This document shows positions 1 through 9,081 of a stretch of 64,000 nt of DNA, piece by piece. This stretch comes from Curtobacterium sp. ZW137. GTDB taxonomy: Bacteria; Actinomycetota; Actinomycetes; Actinomycetales; Microbacteriaceae. Where the stretch lies: NCBI RefSeq assembly GCF_003762905.1, contig NZ_RJKS01000001.1:62001-126000 (forward strand), given 5' to 3'. Both the position numbers and the translations under genes were made by a program. How positions within the stretch are numbered: position 1 is the stretch's first letter; each line of letters begins with the position of its first letter. Under the pieces are notes generated by a model that was not told where the DNA came from, ran no database searches, and worked only from the letters and a program-made list of their open reading frames with translations.

Positions 1-927
1 TACAAGGACTACTGGAAGGGCTTCGACGGCCAGGCGAAGAAGCTGCAGTTCCAGTACTTCTCCAGCGCGAACGACGAGAACCAGGCCCTCAAGGCCGGAG
101 ACGTCGACATCGCGATGGACATCGCACCGAGCGAATGGGCGTCGTACAAGTCGAACAGCGCGTACAAGGTGGACCAGGCCACCACGAACGTCGGGCTCTA
201 CGCCTTCTTCAACATGGACGGCACCTCGACGAAGGACAAGGCGCTCCGTGAGGCCGTCGCGACCGCGTACGACTACTCGTCGCACGTGAAGTCGATCCTC
301 AAGGGCGCGGGCACCGAGCTCGACGGCGTGCTCCCGTCCGGGTTCGACATCGGGACCGAGGGTGTCACGCAGCCGGAGTACGACCTCGACGCCGCCAAGA
401 AGCTCATCGACGACAACGACCTCTCGGGTACCACGCTGACGATGACCTACTTCAAGGCCACCACCGAGATGGAGCAGGCCGCCACGCTGCTGCAGTCCTC
501 GCTGAAGCAGATCGGCGTCACGCTCGACGTCAAGGCCGTCACCTACCCGGCCTACGTCGAGATGGCGTCGAAGCCGGAGACGCGCCCCGACATCGCCGAG
601 GTGTACGCCTTCCCGGCGTTCCCGGACGCGAGTGCGGTGCTGTACCAGAACTTCGACTCGCAGTTCATCGGCGGCGGCCAGAACTGGGGCGCCTACTCGA
701 ACCCCGAGGTCGACGAGCTCCTCGCCGCGGCGCAGTCGTCCACGGACGAGGACGCCCGCAAGGCGGACTACCTGAAGGTCGAGCAGATCGTCACCGCCGA
801 CTACGCGACGATCAACCTCGCCAACTCGAAGTACGTGACCGTGATGTCCGACCGCGTCAAGGGGTACACGTACCAACCGGCGCACCACCAGACCGTCGAC
901 GTCTACGCCATCACGCTCGGCGACTGA
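1..927 (+). CDS. ABC transporter substrate-binding protein, family 5 (partial, 5' end outside window)
   Basis: The reading frame is open from base 1, so the N-terminus with its lipoprotein signal lies outside the window; 308 residues remain. The sequence matches the C-terminal two thirds of peptide/nickel-type solute-binding proteins: an ALREAVATAYD segment (family 5 proteins typically have VRQAI..ALDR here), a hinge, and a YSNPEVDELL motif near the end. It would sit on the outer face of the membrane and deliver ligand to the permeases encoded from 1007. The ligand cannot be read from sequence; the downstream hydantoinase and amidases suggest an amide, ureide or short peptide-like compound (inference). 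Confidence 0.93.
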   Translation, partial: YKDYWKGFDGQAKKLQFQYFSSANDENQALKAGDVDIAMDIAPSEWASYKSNSAYKVDQATTNVGLYAFFNMDGTSTKDKALREAVATAYDYSSHVKSILKGAGTELDGVLPSGFDIGTEGVTQPEYDLDAAKKLIDDNDLSGTTLTMTYFKATTEMEQAATLLQSSLKQIGVTLDVKAVTYPAYVEMASKPETRPDIAEVYAFPAFPDASAVLYQNFDSQFIGGGQNWGAYSNPEVDELLAAAQSSTDEDARKADYLKVEQIVTADYATINLANSKYVTVMSDRVKGYTYQPAHHQTVDVYAITLGD

Positions 928-995
928 CCCACCCGGTGGCCGGCGTCCCGCGGGGCGCCGGCCACCACCCACCCGCATCACCGCACCACACCCCT

Positions 996-1001
996 AGGAG
1001 G
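996..1001 (+). promoter_or_regulatory. ribosome binding site AGGAGG for the first permease
   Basis: A perfect AGGAGG lies 5 nt before the GTG at 1007 and fixes that start. The preceding 68 bp after the binding-protein stop shows no clear terminator, so the operon probably reads through. Confidence 0.7.
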
Positions 1002-1006
1002 ACCCG

Positions 1007-2071
1007 GTGACCCGGTACGTCCTGAAACGACTCGGCCTCAGCGTCGTCGTGCTCGCCGGCCTTGTCGTGCTCGCGTTCGTCATGGTCCAGATCCTGCCGG
1101 GCGACCCGGCCCGCGCCGCAGCCGGCCGCACCGCCACCGCGGCGCAGGTGGCCCAGGCACGCACCGCGCTCGGACTGGACGAGCCGCTCCCGGTGCAGTT
1201 CGTCCGGTTCATCGGCCGGCTGCTGCAGGGCGACCTCGGCACGAGCGTGGTCACCCACCGCGCGGTGCTCGGCGACATCACCACGGTGCTGCCCTCCTCC
1301 CTCGAGCTCGTCGTCGCGGCGATGCTCCTCAACGTGCTCATCGGCGTCCCGCTCGGCGTCCTCGCCGCGTACCGCCGCGGGAAGGCAGCCGACGCCGCCT
1401 CCCGCATCGTCGCGCTCCTCGGCGCGGCGCTCCCCGTCTTCTGGCTCGGCCTCCTGCTCCAGCTGCTCTTCGCGGCGAAGCTCGGATGGCTGCCGCTCTA
1501 CGGCCAGCTCGGCTTCGGCATCGAGGTCCCGACCGTCACCGGGGCGACCACGATCGACGCGCTCCTCGCCGGCGACTGGTCGGCCTTCGGCTCCGCGATC
1601 GTGCACCTGCTGCTCCCGGCGATCACCCTCGCCGCGGCGTTCATCGCCGTCGTCGCCCGGACGGTGCGCTCGAGCATGATCACGACGCTCGACGCCGACT
1701 ACGTCACCCTCGCCCGGGCGACCGGGGCATCCGAGCTCCGTGTCGTCGTCCGGCACGGCCTGCGGAACGCCCTGCTGCCCGTGTCGACCATCCTCGGCAT
1801 GCAGCTCGGATGGATGCTCGGCTCGACGGTCCTCGTCGAGTCGACGTTCAACCGGACCGGGATCGGCGCCTACATGGTGACCGCGGTGCTGCAGAACGAC
1901 CTCTACGCCGTCATCGGCTCGATCCTCGTCGTCGGCGTCGTGTTCATCATCGCCAACCTGGTCGTCGACCTGGTCCAGCTGTGGATCAACCCCCGCCTGC
2001 GCTCCGGCATGGGCACCCCGCGCGCACGGCGTCGTCCGAGTGCGCTCGTCTCCACGGAGGTGGCATCGTGA
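1007..2071 (+). CDS. ABC transporter permease, DppB/GsiC type
   Basis: A 354-residue inner-membrane subunit of a dipeptide/oligopeptide-type importer. The protein opens with RYVLKRLGLSVVVLAGL, typical of the DppB N-terminal helix, followed by the VQILPGDPARA segment seen in this family. About six membrane helices can be picked out. A conserved coupling-loop region occurs around LARATGASELRVVVRHGLRNALLP, which contacts the ATPases. GTG start with strong Shine-Dalgarno. The last 4 bp overlap the next permease (GTGA), so translation is coupled. Confidence 0.95.
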   Translation: MTRYVLKRLGLSVVVLAGLVVLAFVMVQILPGDPARAAAGRTATAAQVAQARTALGLDEPLPVQFVRFIGRLLQGDLGTSVVTHRAVLGDITTVLPSSLELVVAAMLLNVLIGVPLGVLAAYRRGKAADAASRIVALLGAALPVFWLGLLLQLLFAAKLGWLPLYGQLGFGIEVPTVTGATTIDALLAGDWSAFGSAIVHLLLPAITLAAAFIAVVARTVRSSMITTLDADYVTLARATGASELRVVVRHGLRNALLPVSTILGMQLGWMLGSTVLVESTFNRTGIGAYMVTAVLQNDLYAVIGSILVVGVVFIIANLVVDLVQLWINPRLRSGMGTPRARRRPSALVSTEVAS

Positions 2072-2958
2072 CCGACTCCCGCATGGCAGCCGTCGGCGCC
2101 TCGAGCACGCTGCTCCGACCCGTCCGTCGTCGCCGTCGTCGCACCACGCCGCTGCTCGAGGGCATCGCGCTCGTCGTGGCGGCCGTCGTCGTGGTGATCG
2201 CGGTGATCGGACCGTGGATCGCGCCGTTCGACCCGACCCAGGTGGACATCGGGAACTCGTTGCAGGCGCCCTCCCTCGCACACCTGTTCGGCACCGACGC
2301 CACTGGCCGCGACGTCCTCAGCCGGGTGCTCACGGGCGCTCGCACCACCCTCGGCGCGACGGCCATCGTCCTCGCCGTCACGATCGTGATCGGGCTCCTC
2401 GTCGGGGTCCTCGCCGCACTGGTCGGCGGGGTCCTGGACGAAGTGCTCATGCGCGTCACCGACATCGGGCTCGCGCTGCCGTCGATCGTCCTCGCGCTCG
2501 GCATCGCGGCGGGACTCGGACCGAGCCTGACCTCGACCGTCATCGCCGTGTCCGCGACCTGGTGGCCCGGGTACGCACGGCTCGTCCGGACGATCGTGCG
2601 GGACGTCCGCGAGGCGGAGTACGTCACCGCCGCTCGCTCCCTCGGCGTGGGGCGGCTCCGACTGGTGTTCCGGCACATCCTGCCGAACTCGCTCGACCCG
2701 CTCTACGTGCAGCTCACGCTCGACGTCGCCGCGGTGATGCTCGTCATCTCCGGTCTTTCGTTCATCGGCGTCGGCGCTCAGGTCCCGTCCTCCGAGTGGG
2801 GCGCGATGGTCGCAGCGGCGGCCGACAACGCGACCTCGGCCTGGTGGGCTCTGGTCTTCCCCGGACTCGCGATCGCGGTCACCGGGGTCGCATTCAACCT
2901 GGTGGGCGACTGGATCCGCGTCCGCACCGACCCCACCCTCCGAGGAGGCGCACGATGA
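2068..2958 (+). CDS. ABC transporter permease, DppC/GsiD type
   Basis: A 296-residue second membrane subunit. The GTG at 2068 is chosen because it overlaps the previous stop by 4 bp and is preceded by GGAGG at 2056-2060; the open frame runs further upstream but only antisense-like sequence lies there. Features of DppC: an N-terminal helix after a basic stretch, then APFDPTQVDI and HLFGTDATGRDVLSRVLTGAR, which is the family hallmark, and the EAEYVTAARSLGVG coupling loop. It pairs with the 1007 gene product to form the translocation channel. Confidence 0.95.
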   Translation: MTDSRMAAVGASSTLLRPVRRRRRRTTPLLEGIALVVAAVVVVIAVIGPWIAPFDPTQVDIGNSLQAPSLAHLFGTDATGRDVLSRVLTGARTTLGATAIVLAVTIVIGLLVGVLAALVGGVLDEVLMRVTDIGLALPSIVLALGIAAGLGPSLTSTVIAVSATWWPGYARLVRTIVRDVREAEYVTAARSLGVGRLRLVFRHILPNSLDPLYVQLTLDVAAVMLVISGLSFIGVGAQVPSSEWGAMVAAAADNATSAWWALVFPGLAIAVTGVAFNLVGDWIRVRTDPTLRGGAR

Positions 2959-3794
2959 CCGCGAACCTGCTCAGCATCGACGATCTCCACGTCGCGTTCG
3001 GCACCGCGCACGACCCCCTCGAGGTCGTCCACGGTGTCGGGCTGACCGTGCGCCGCGGCGAGCGTGTCGCACTCGTGGGGGAGTCCGGTTCCGGCAAGTC
3101 GGTCACCGCGCGTGCCGTCATGCAGCTCGACACCGACGCCCGGCTCTCCGGGAGCATCCGTCTGGACGGCCGTGAGCTCGTCGGTGCATCCGCTCGGGCA
3201 GTCCGGGGCATCCGGGGAGCGCAGGTCGGACTCGTGTTCCAGGACCCGCTCACCGCGCTGAACCCGGTGATGACCATCGGGTGGCAGATCATGCAGCCGC
3301 TGGTGTTCCGCGGGGTGCCCAAGCGGGACGCGCGCCGCCGTGGGATCGAGATGCTCGAACGCCTGGGCGTCCGGGACGCCGCCGACCGTTTCGACGCGTA
3401 CCCCCACGAGTTCTCCGGCGGGATGCGTCAGCGCGTCGTCATCGCCATCGCGGTGATCGCCGAACCCGCACTGCTCATCGCCGACGAGCCGACGACGGCC
3501 CTCGACGTCCAGGTGCAGGCCCAGGTCCTCGCGCTCCTCGACGAGATCGCCGCCGAACGCGGCATGGGGGTGCTCCTCATCACGCACGACCTCGGCCTCG
3601 TCGCGGGCTTCGCGGATGACGTCGTCGTGATGCGCTCAGGAGCGGTCGTCGAGCACGCGGACACCGACACCCTGTTCGCCACCCCGCAACACCCGTACAC
3701 CCGCGGACTGATCGGGGCGGTTCCCCGGATCGACGCGGACCCGTCGGTCCGGCTCGTGTCGGTCAGCGACGTGGAGAAGGAGGACGTCCGATGA
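2955..3794 (+). CDS. ABC transporter ATP-binding protein, DppD type (short C-terminus)
   Basis: A 279-residue nucleotide-binding subunit. Walker A is GESGSGKS at about residues 42-49, the signature FSGGMRQR begins near 153, Walker B LLIADEPT lies near 173-180, and an ITHDLG H-loop follows. DppD/OppD proteins are usually about 320-350 residues because of a C-terminal oligopeptide-transporter extension; here the protein ends soon after the HPYTRGL motif, so the extension is nearly absent. The ATG overlaps the previous stop (ATGA), and the stop overlaps the next ATG. It forms an ATPase heterodimer with the 3791 gene product. Confidence 0.94.
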   Translation: MTANLLSIDDLHVAFGTAHDPLEVVHGVGLTVRRGERVALVGESGSGKSVTARAVMQLDTDARLSGSIRLDGRELVGASARAVRGIRGAQVGLVFQDPLTALNPVMTIGWQIMQPLVFRGVPKRDARRRGIEMLERLGVRDAADRFDAYPHEFSGGMRQRVVIAIAVIAEPALLIADEPTTALDVQVQAQVLALLDEIAAERGMGVLLITHDLGLVAGFADDVVVMRSGAVVEHADTDTLFATPQHPYTRGLIGAVPRIDADPSVRLVSVSDVEKEDVR

Positions 3795-4648
3795 GCCTGC
3801 TCGAGGTCGAAGGGCTCGTGAAGCGCTTCGGGAACAGCCGTCCAGCCGTCGACGAGGTCGCGTTCACGATCGAGGCCGGAGGGTCGTTCGGACTCGTCGG
3901 CGAGTCCGGATCCGGCAAGTCGACCACCGCACGCCTGGTCACCGCGCTGCTCCGGCCCGACGAGGGCTCCGTCCGACTGGACGGCACCGAACTCGTCGGA
4001 GCCGGCCGTCGAACGGTGCACGGGGCACGACGCGACATGCAGATGGTGTTCCAGGACCCGTACTCCTCCCTCGACCCGCGCATGACCATCGAGGAGCTCG
4101 TCGGCGAGGGGATGCTCGTGCACGGCATCGAGCGCGATCGGCGCCGGCGTCGGGACCGTGTCGTCGAGCTCCTCGAGACGGTGGGGCTCGAAGCGGAACA
4201 CCTGACGCGCTACCCTCGGTCGTTCTCCGGCGGACAGCGGCAGCGCATCGCGATCGCGCGCGCGCTCGCCGTCGGGCCGAAGCTCCTGGTCTGCGACGAG
4301 CCGGTCTCCTCGCTCGACGTCTCCGTGCAGGCGCAGGTGCTCAACCTGCTCCGGGACCTCCGGGAGTCGCTCGGCCTCGCAGTGCTCTTCATCGCGCACG
4401 ACCTCGCCGTCGTCCGGTACCTGTGCGACGAGGTCGCCGTGATGCGCAGCGGCCGGATCGTCGAGCAGGGCAGCCGTGACCAGCTGTTCGAGCACCCGAC
4501 CCACGACTACACGAAGGCACTGCTGGCAGCAGTGCCGGTGCCGGAACCCGCGGTCCAGCGGGTCCGGCAACAGGAGCAGCGGGAGCGTATCGACCGCGAG
4601 CGAGCGCTCGCCGTCGCTGGGCTCCCCACAGCCGGAGGGAACCGATGA
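3791..4648 (+). CDS. ABC transporter ATP-binding protein, DppF type
   Basis: A 285-residue second ATPase of the importer. Walker A GESGSGKS lies at residues 37-44, the QMVFQDPYSSLDPRMT Q-loop region is of DppF type, the signature FSGGQRQR is near 144, Walker B is LLVCDEPVSSLD, and the H-loop is IAHDLAVV. Start and stop each overlap neighbours by 4 bp (ATGA), so the importer genes and the following hydrolase form one translationally coupled operon. Confidence 0.95.
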   Translation: MSLLEVEGLVKRFGNSRPAVDEVAFTIEAGGSFGLVGESGSGKSTTARLVTALLRPDEGSVRLDGTELVGAGRRTVHGARRDMQMVFQDPYSSLDPRMTIEELVGEGMLVHGIERDRRRRRDRVVELLETVGLEAEHLTRYPRSFSGGQRQRIAIARALAVGPKLLVCDEPVSSLDVSVQAQVLNLLRDLRESLGLAVLFIAHDLAVVRYLCDEVAVMRSGRIVEQGSRDQLFEHPTHDYTKALLAAVPVPEPAVQRVRQQEQRERIDRERALAVAGLPTAGGNR

Positions 4649-6054
4649 ACACCACCGATCGCCTCGACCTCGTCATCAGCGGCGGCACTGTCGTCGACGC
4701 GTCCTGGAGCGGCGTGGCCGACGTGTGGGTGCGGCAGGAGCGGATCGTCGCGGTCGTCGCGGCCGGCACCGAGCCTCCCGGCGGGACGGACCGTGTCATC
4801 GACGCGACCGGCAAGCTCGTCATGCCGGGCGGCGTCGACGCGCACTGCCACGTCGGCTACACGTCCGGCGAGTACACGTCGCGGGACGGCTACCGCGAGT
4901 GCACCATCGCGGCGGTGTTCGGCGGCACGACGACCATCGTCGACTTCGCGATCCCGTCCCCGGGCGAGGTGCCGCTCGAGGTCGCTCGACGTCAGCGCGC
5001 ACTGGCCGGCGACGGGGTCTGCGACAGCGCGCTCCACGCATCCGTCGTGGAGTGGGACGACACCACCGAGGAGCAGCTCCGCACCCTCGTCGACGAGGGC
5101 ATCGTCACCGTGAAGATGTTCACCACCTACCGCGACGAGACGATGGCGAGCGCGGACACGATCCTCCGGACGATGCGGGCGCTGCGGGAGCTCGGCGGCA
5201 TGGCCGTCGTGCACTGCGAGGACAACTCGATCATCGAGGAGGACCAGCGACGGAGCGCGGCGCGCGGGGAGATTGACGCGGCCCACATGGGCACCACCCG
5301 CTCCGAGCTGGCCGAGACAGCCGCCGTCGCGGAGGTCATCGCGCTCGCCGAGTCCATCGACGCACCGGTGTACTTCGTGCACCAGTCCACCCCGGCCGCC
5401 GTCGGGCTCTCCGCCGACGCCCGCCGCCGCGGTGTCAAGGTGTACACCGAGGCGGTCGCCCACCACCTGACGCTCGACGCCGGGCTCTACGACGGCGACG
5501 ACCCGGAGCGCTGGGTGTGCTGCCCGCCGCTCCGCCCAGCCGACCGGGTCGCCGGGCTCGGCGAGCTCCTCACCCGCGGGGAGATCACGACCGTGTCGAG
5601 CGACCACTGCTGCTACGACCTCCGACAGAAGGAGGCGCACACGCACGACGTCCGCGAGATGCCGAACGGGCTGCCCGGCGTCGAGACCCGTCTGCCGATG
5701 GTGTTCTCCCGCTTCGTCGCCGAGGGCGGTCTCGACCCGCGGAAGTTCGTCGAGCTCACCGCCACCAACCCCGCCAAGGTGAACGGCATCCACCCGACGA
5801 AGGGGGCGCTGATGCCCGGCTCGGACGCCGACATCGCGATCTGGGACGCGTCGACCCGGTGGACGATCACCGCGGACACGCTGCACATGGCGACCGACTA
5901 CACGCCGTACGAGGGCATCGAGGTCAGCGGACGGCCGGAGACGGTGATCGTCCGTGGCACCGTGGTGGTGCACGACGGTGCGCTCGTCGAGAGCGGGGCC
6001 CGCGGTCGGCACGTCCCCGCCGGCCGGCTCGACCCCGACGCTTGGCTGGTGTGA
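4645..6054 (+). CDS. dihydropyrimidinase / D-hydantoinase (cyclic amidohydrolase)
   Basis: A 469-residue metal-dependent hydrolase of the amidohydrolase superfamily, expected to open the ring of dihydropyrimidines, hydantoins or related cyclic ureides. The binuclear zinc ligands are visible: H67 and H69 in DAHCH, K157 in VTVKMFTTYR (the lysine carbamylated in this family), H190 in VVHCED, H246 in YFVHQST and D320 in SSDHCC. Length and order fit the hydantoinase/dihydropyrimidinase family. It overlaps the ATPase gene by 4 bp, which ties it to the importer. The true substrate (hydantoin, dihydrouracil or another ring) is not determinable here. Confidence 0.93.
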   Translation: MNTTDRLDLVISGGTVVDASWSGVADVWVRQERIVAVVAAGTEPPGGTDRVIDATGKLVMPGGVDAHCHVGYTSGEYTSRDGYRECTIAAVFGGTTTIVDFAIPSPGEVPLEVARRQRALAGDGVCDSALHASVVEWDDTTEEQLRTLVDEGIVTVKMFTTYRDETMASADTILRTMRALRELGGMAVVHCEDNSIIEEDQRRSAARGEIDAAHMGTTRSELAETAAVAEVIALAESIDAPVYFVHQSTPAAVGLSADARRRGVKVYTEAVAHHLTLDAGLYDGDDPERWVCCPPLRPADRVAGLGELLTRGEITTVSSDHCCYDLRQKEAHTHDVREMPNGLPGVETRLPMVFSRFVAEGGLDPRKFVELTATNPAKVNGIHPTKGALMPGSDADIAIWDASTRWTITADTLHMATDYTPYEGIEVSGRPETVIVRGTVVVHDGALVESGARGRHVPAGRLDPDAWLV

Positions 6055-7139
6055 TGGCGATCGACGTCCTGCAGCCCGGGACCGGCCCCGTCCCGGGGGG
6101 CCAGCTGATCGAGGCGACCCCGTCTGCGGTGCTGTGGGGGCGCCTCCCGTCCCGCGCCGATGCGCCGATCGCGACCGTCCAGCCCGGGGCGAGCGTGACG
6201 ATCGACACCGTCAGCCACGAGGGGATCCTGGCGGACCAGGGGCACGATCCCGTCGCGTTCTTCGGCCAGCACGGTGTCGCACCGGAGCTCGTGCTCCGCG
6301 ACGCCGTCGAGATCGCCCGCTCGGTCAGCCGTGGCCCGGGCGACGGGCCGCACGTCGTGTCCGGCCCGATCACGGTCGAGGGCACCGAACCCGGTGACCT
6401 GGTTTCGGTGACGATGCTCGCGATGACGCCACGCGTGCCGTACGGGGTCATCTCGAACCGGCACGGGCGCGGCGCGCTCTCCGGCGAGCTGCCCCGCGCC
6501 GAGGAACCGGTCAGCGTCTTCGCGGACGTGGTCGAGCGCGACGGGGAACTCGTCGGGCGGCTACCCCGCGTCGAGGGCGGCCCACCGACGATCACCTTCC
6601 CGCTCCGGCCGTTCCTCGGGATCGTCGGGGTGACGGTCGACTCGGACGAGCGTCCGCACTCCGTCCCGCCCGGACCGCACGGCGGCAACATCGACATCGC
6701 CCTGCTCACCGCGGGGGCCACGCTGTACCTGCCCGTCCAGGTCCCGGGAGCGGGGGTGTACGTCGGGGACCCGCACTTCGCGCAGGGCGACGGCGAGGTC
6801 GCGCTCACGGCGATGGAGGCGTCGCTCCGGGCGACGATCCGCCTCGACGTCGTCCCGCGTGCCGAGGCGCTCCGCCAGTTCGGGGACCTCGCTGGGCCGC
6901 TCGCGGAGACGACCGAGTACCTCGTGCCGACCGGGATGGACGAGGACCTCGACGAAGCATTGCGGCAGTGCGTGCGGGCCGCGATCGCGCTGGTCCGGGC
7001 GCGGTGGGGTGTCGACGAGCACATCGCGTACGCCTACCTCAGCGCGGCGACCGACTTCCGGATCTCGCAGGTGGTCGACCTGGTCTGCGGGGCGCACGCC
7101 ACCATCCGCAAGGCCGACTTCGCCGAGGTCCTCGGATGA
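6054..7139 (+). CDS. acetamidase/formamidase family protein
   Basis: A 361-residue soluble enzyme of the acetamidase/formamidase family, which releases ammonia from short amides. The segment TIDTVSHEGIL, the GPHGGNIDIALLTAGATLYLPV stretch and VYVGDPHFAQGDGEVALTAMEA (the DxHFAQGDGE signature) are diagnostic. The ATG at 6054 shares one base with the previous stop (TGATG). In the operon it lies between the ring-opening enzyme and the amidase, so it probably acts on a linear amide product (inference). Confidence 0.92.
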   Translation: MAIDVLQPGTGPVPGGQLIEATPSAVLWGRLPSRADAPIATVQPGASVTIDTVSHEGILADQGHDPVAFFGQHGVAPELVLRDAVEIARSVSRGPGDGPHVVSGPITVEGTEPGDLVSVTMLAMTPRVPYGVISNRHGRGALSGELPRAEEPVSVFADVVERDGELVGRLPRVEGGPPTITFPLRPFLGIVGVTVDSDERPHSVPPGPHGGNIDIALLTAGATLYLPVQVPGAGVYVGDPHFAQGDGEVALTAMEASLRATIRLDVVPRAEALRQFGDLAGPLAETTEYLVPTGMDEDLDEALRQCVRAAIALVRARWGVDEHIAYAYLSAATDFRISQVVDLVCGAHATIRKADFAEVLG

Positions 7140-8647
7140 CGACGTGGCCGTCCGGCCTGCGCGAGGCGTTCGACTCGTACGAGGACGCGCTCATGCGCGA
7201 CGACACCGCGGTGCTCGACGACCTGTTCGCTCCCGGCCAGCAGACGATGCGGGCGGACCACACCGGTCTGCTCGTCGGGCACGACGTGATCAGCGCGTTC
7301 CGCTCGGGCCGAGGTGGCGTGGCTCGACGCACGATCGCGTCCACCGAGGTCCGGCTGCTCGGCACGGACGACGTCCTCGTGGTGGCAGTCTCGCGCTTCG
7401 AGGGTGGCGGCAGCGGTGTGCAGACCCAGGTGTGGCACCGCTGGCTGGACACCTCCTGGCGGATCACCGCGGCCCACGTGACAGGACGGCCCCGGTCGTT
7501 CGACGCGAGCACCTGGCGCGTCGTGGGGGCGCCGCTCGTCCGCGGCGCGGAGAGCGGACCGCTCGACGGCGTCCGCGTTGCAGTCAAGGACCTGTTCGAC
7601 GTCGCGGGGTACGTCCGCGGGCTGGGGAACCCGACGTGGGAAGCGTCCGCACCGGTGGCGTCGGAACACGCTGCGGCAGTCCGCGCGCTCTTGGACGCCG
7701 GCGCGGACGTGGTCGGGATCGCGCGGACCGACGAGTTCGCCTACTCGATCGCCGGCCGGAACGCACACACCGGCACCCCGCTGAACGGTGCGGCGCCGTC
7801 ACGGATGCCGGGCGGCTCCACGTCCGGCGCCGCTGCCGCCGTGGCACTCGGCATGGCCGACCTCGCCCTCGGGACGGACACCGCCGGCAGCGTGCGCGTC
7901 CCGGCGTCGTACCAGGGGCTGTGGGGGCTCCGGACGACGCACGGAGCCGTGTCACGCGGAGGACTGCACCCGCTCGCGCAGACGTTCGACACCGTCGGGT
8001 GGCTCGGCCGGGACGCGGCGGTGGTCCGGGACGCAGCGGTCGCCTCAGGCCTAGGAGCGGGTGACGTGCCGGGACTCAACGGCGGGCTCGTCGTCTCCGA
8101 CGCGCTCGTCGAGGCCGCCGACCTCGGCACCCGTACCGCCTTCCGTGGCTGGCTCGACGCGTCGGGCCGGCCGGTGGCGGCGGTGAAGCTCCCGGCACTC
8201 ATCGAACTGGCCGATGTGCTCCGGATCGTGCAGGCGGCTGAGGCATGGGACAACGACGGGGCGTGGGTGTCCGCCCATCGCGACGCCCTCGGACCCGACG
8301 TGCTCGGCCGGTTCGACGTCGCGGCCACCGTGACGACCGAGCAGGTGCGCACGGCGCGCGCACGGCTCGTGGAGCTGCGCCGTGACGTCCGGGACGTGCT
8401 CGGCGGACGCGTGTTGTGCCTCCCGACCGTGCCGGGACCAGCCCCGTTGCGGGACGCGACCGATGACGACGTCCAGGCGACCCGGGCTGCGACGCTCCGG
8501 ATGACATCGGTCGCCGGGGTCGGTGGGTTGCCAGCGGTCTCCGCGCCCTGGCTCGAGGTGGACGGCGCCCCCGTCGGTGTCTGCCTGGTCGGGCCCGCTG
8601 GTTCGGACGTGGCGCTGCTCGACCTCGCCCTGGCGATGGAGCGCTGA
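7136..8647 (+). CDS. amidase-signature hydrolase with N-terminal AtzH-like domain (fusion)
   Basis: A 503-residue two-domain protein. Residues 1 to about 125 look like the AtzH/SnoaL-like fold (DUF3225): a helical start, then VWHRWLDTSWRITAAHVT. Residues from about 135 form an amidase-signature enzyme with the Ser-cisSer-Lys triad K151 (VAVKDLFD), S228 (PGGSTSG) and S252 (GTDTAGSVR); the 24-residue Ser-Ser spacing is canonical. In the atrazine/cyanuric acid pathway AtzH is a separate small protein and AtzE an amidase of the AtzEG complex, so this is a natural fusion of two parts of such a system. The ATG overlaps the preceding stop by 4 bp; it is the last gene of the operon. Substrate unknown. 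Confidence 0.9.
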   Translation: MTTWPSGLREAFDSYEDALMRDDTAVLDDLFAPGQQTMRADHTGLLVGHDVISAFRSGRGGVARRTIASTEVRLLGTDDVLVVAVSRFEGGGSGVQTQVWHRWLDTSWRITAAHVTGRPRSFDASTWRVVGAPLVRGAESGPLDGVRVAVKDLFDVAGYVRGLGNPTWEASAPVASEHAAAVRALLDAGADVVGIARTDEFAYSIAGRNAHTGTPLNGAAPSRMPGGSTSGAAAAVALGMADLALGTDTAGSVRVPASYQGLWGLRTTHGAVSRGGLHPLAQTFDTVGWLGRDAAVVRDAAVASGLGAGDVPGLNGGLVVSDALVEAADLGTRTAFRGWLDASGRPVAAVKLPALIELADVLRIVQAAEAWDNDGAWVSAHRDALGPDVLGRFDVAATVTTEQVRTARARLVELRRDVRDVLGGRVLCLPTVPGPAPLRDATDDDVQATRAATLRMTSVAGVGGLPAVSAPWLEVDGAPVGVCLVGPAGSDVALLDLALAMER

Positions 8648-8665
8648 GGTCGTCAACTCCCGCCT

Positions 8666-9064
8666 TCAGTGCAATCGGCGGCCGGCCTCGTCGATCGCCG
8701 CGATGACCGTCGGGACGCCCCAGACGAGGAAGCGCGGCCGGGCACCGGACTGCATCACGACCTCGATCTGCCGCGACAGCCCCCGGGAAGCGTTCCGTAC
8801 CTCGACGACCTGATCCAGCGGGATCCCGAACTCGGCACGGACGAAGTTCAGCCGGTGCGCGTGGAACCACAGCGCTGTCGACGTCAGGGTCAGACGACCG
8901 CCGATGCCCTCCATGCCGCGAGTGCCGAACATGCCGCGCGCCACCCCGCCGGGAGGCTGGAAAGCCTCGACGTCGAGCTCCACGCGCCGGTACGCAGCGA
9001 CGTTGATGAAGCACGTCGCGTTCTTGCGGAGCAGCACGGTGCCCGCCCGGCCCGTCCGATGCAC
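8666..9064 (-). CDS. hypothetical protein, GRAM/PH-like domain
   Basis: A 132-residue protein convergent with the amidase gene. The region GGRLTLTSTALWFHAHRLNF..EFGIPLDQVVEVRNASRG has the strand pattern of a GRAM/PH-like domain, followed by SRQIEVVMQSG and a closing helix AAIDEAGR. No enzyme motif is seen. The ATG at 9064 has a GGAGAG Shine-Dalgarno, but a GTG at 9037 (giving LLRKNATCF) is also possible. Its 5' end abuts a truncated acetyltransferase gene, so the promoter region may have been altered. Confidence 0.7.
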   Translation of the reverse strand: MHRTGRAGTVLLRKNATCFINVAAYRRVELDVEAFQPPGGVARGMFGTRGMEGIGGRLTLTSTALWFHAHRLNFVRAEFGIPLDQVVEVRNASRGLSRQIEVVMQSGARPRFLVWGVPTVIAAIDEAGRRLH

Positions 9065-9081
9065 TCTCCGCGCTGATCTCC

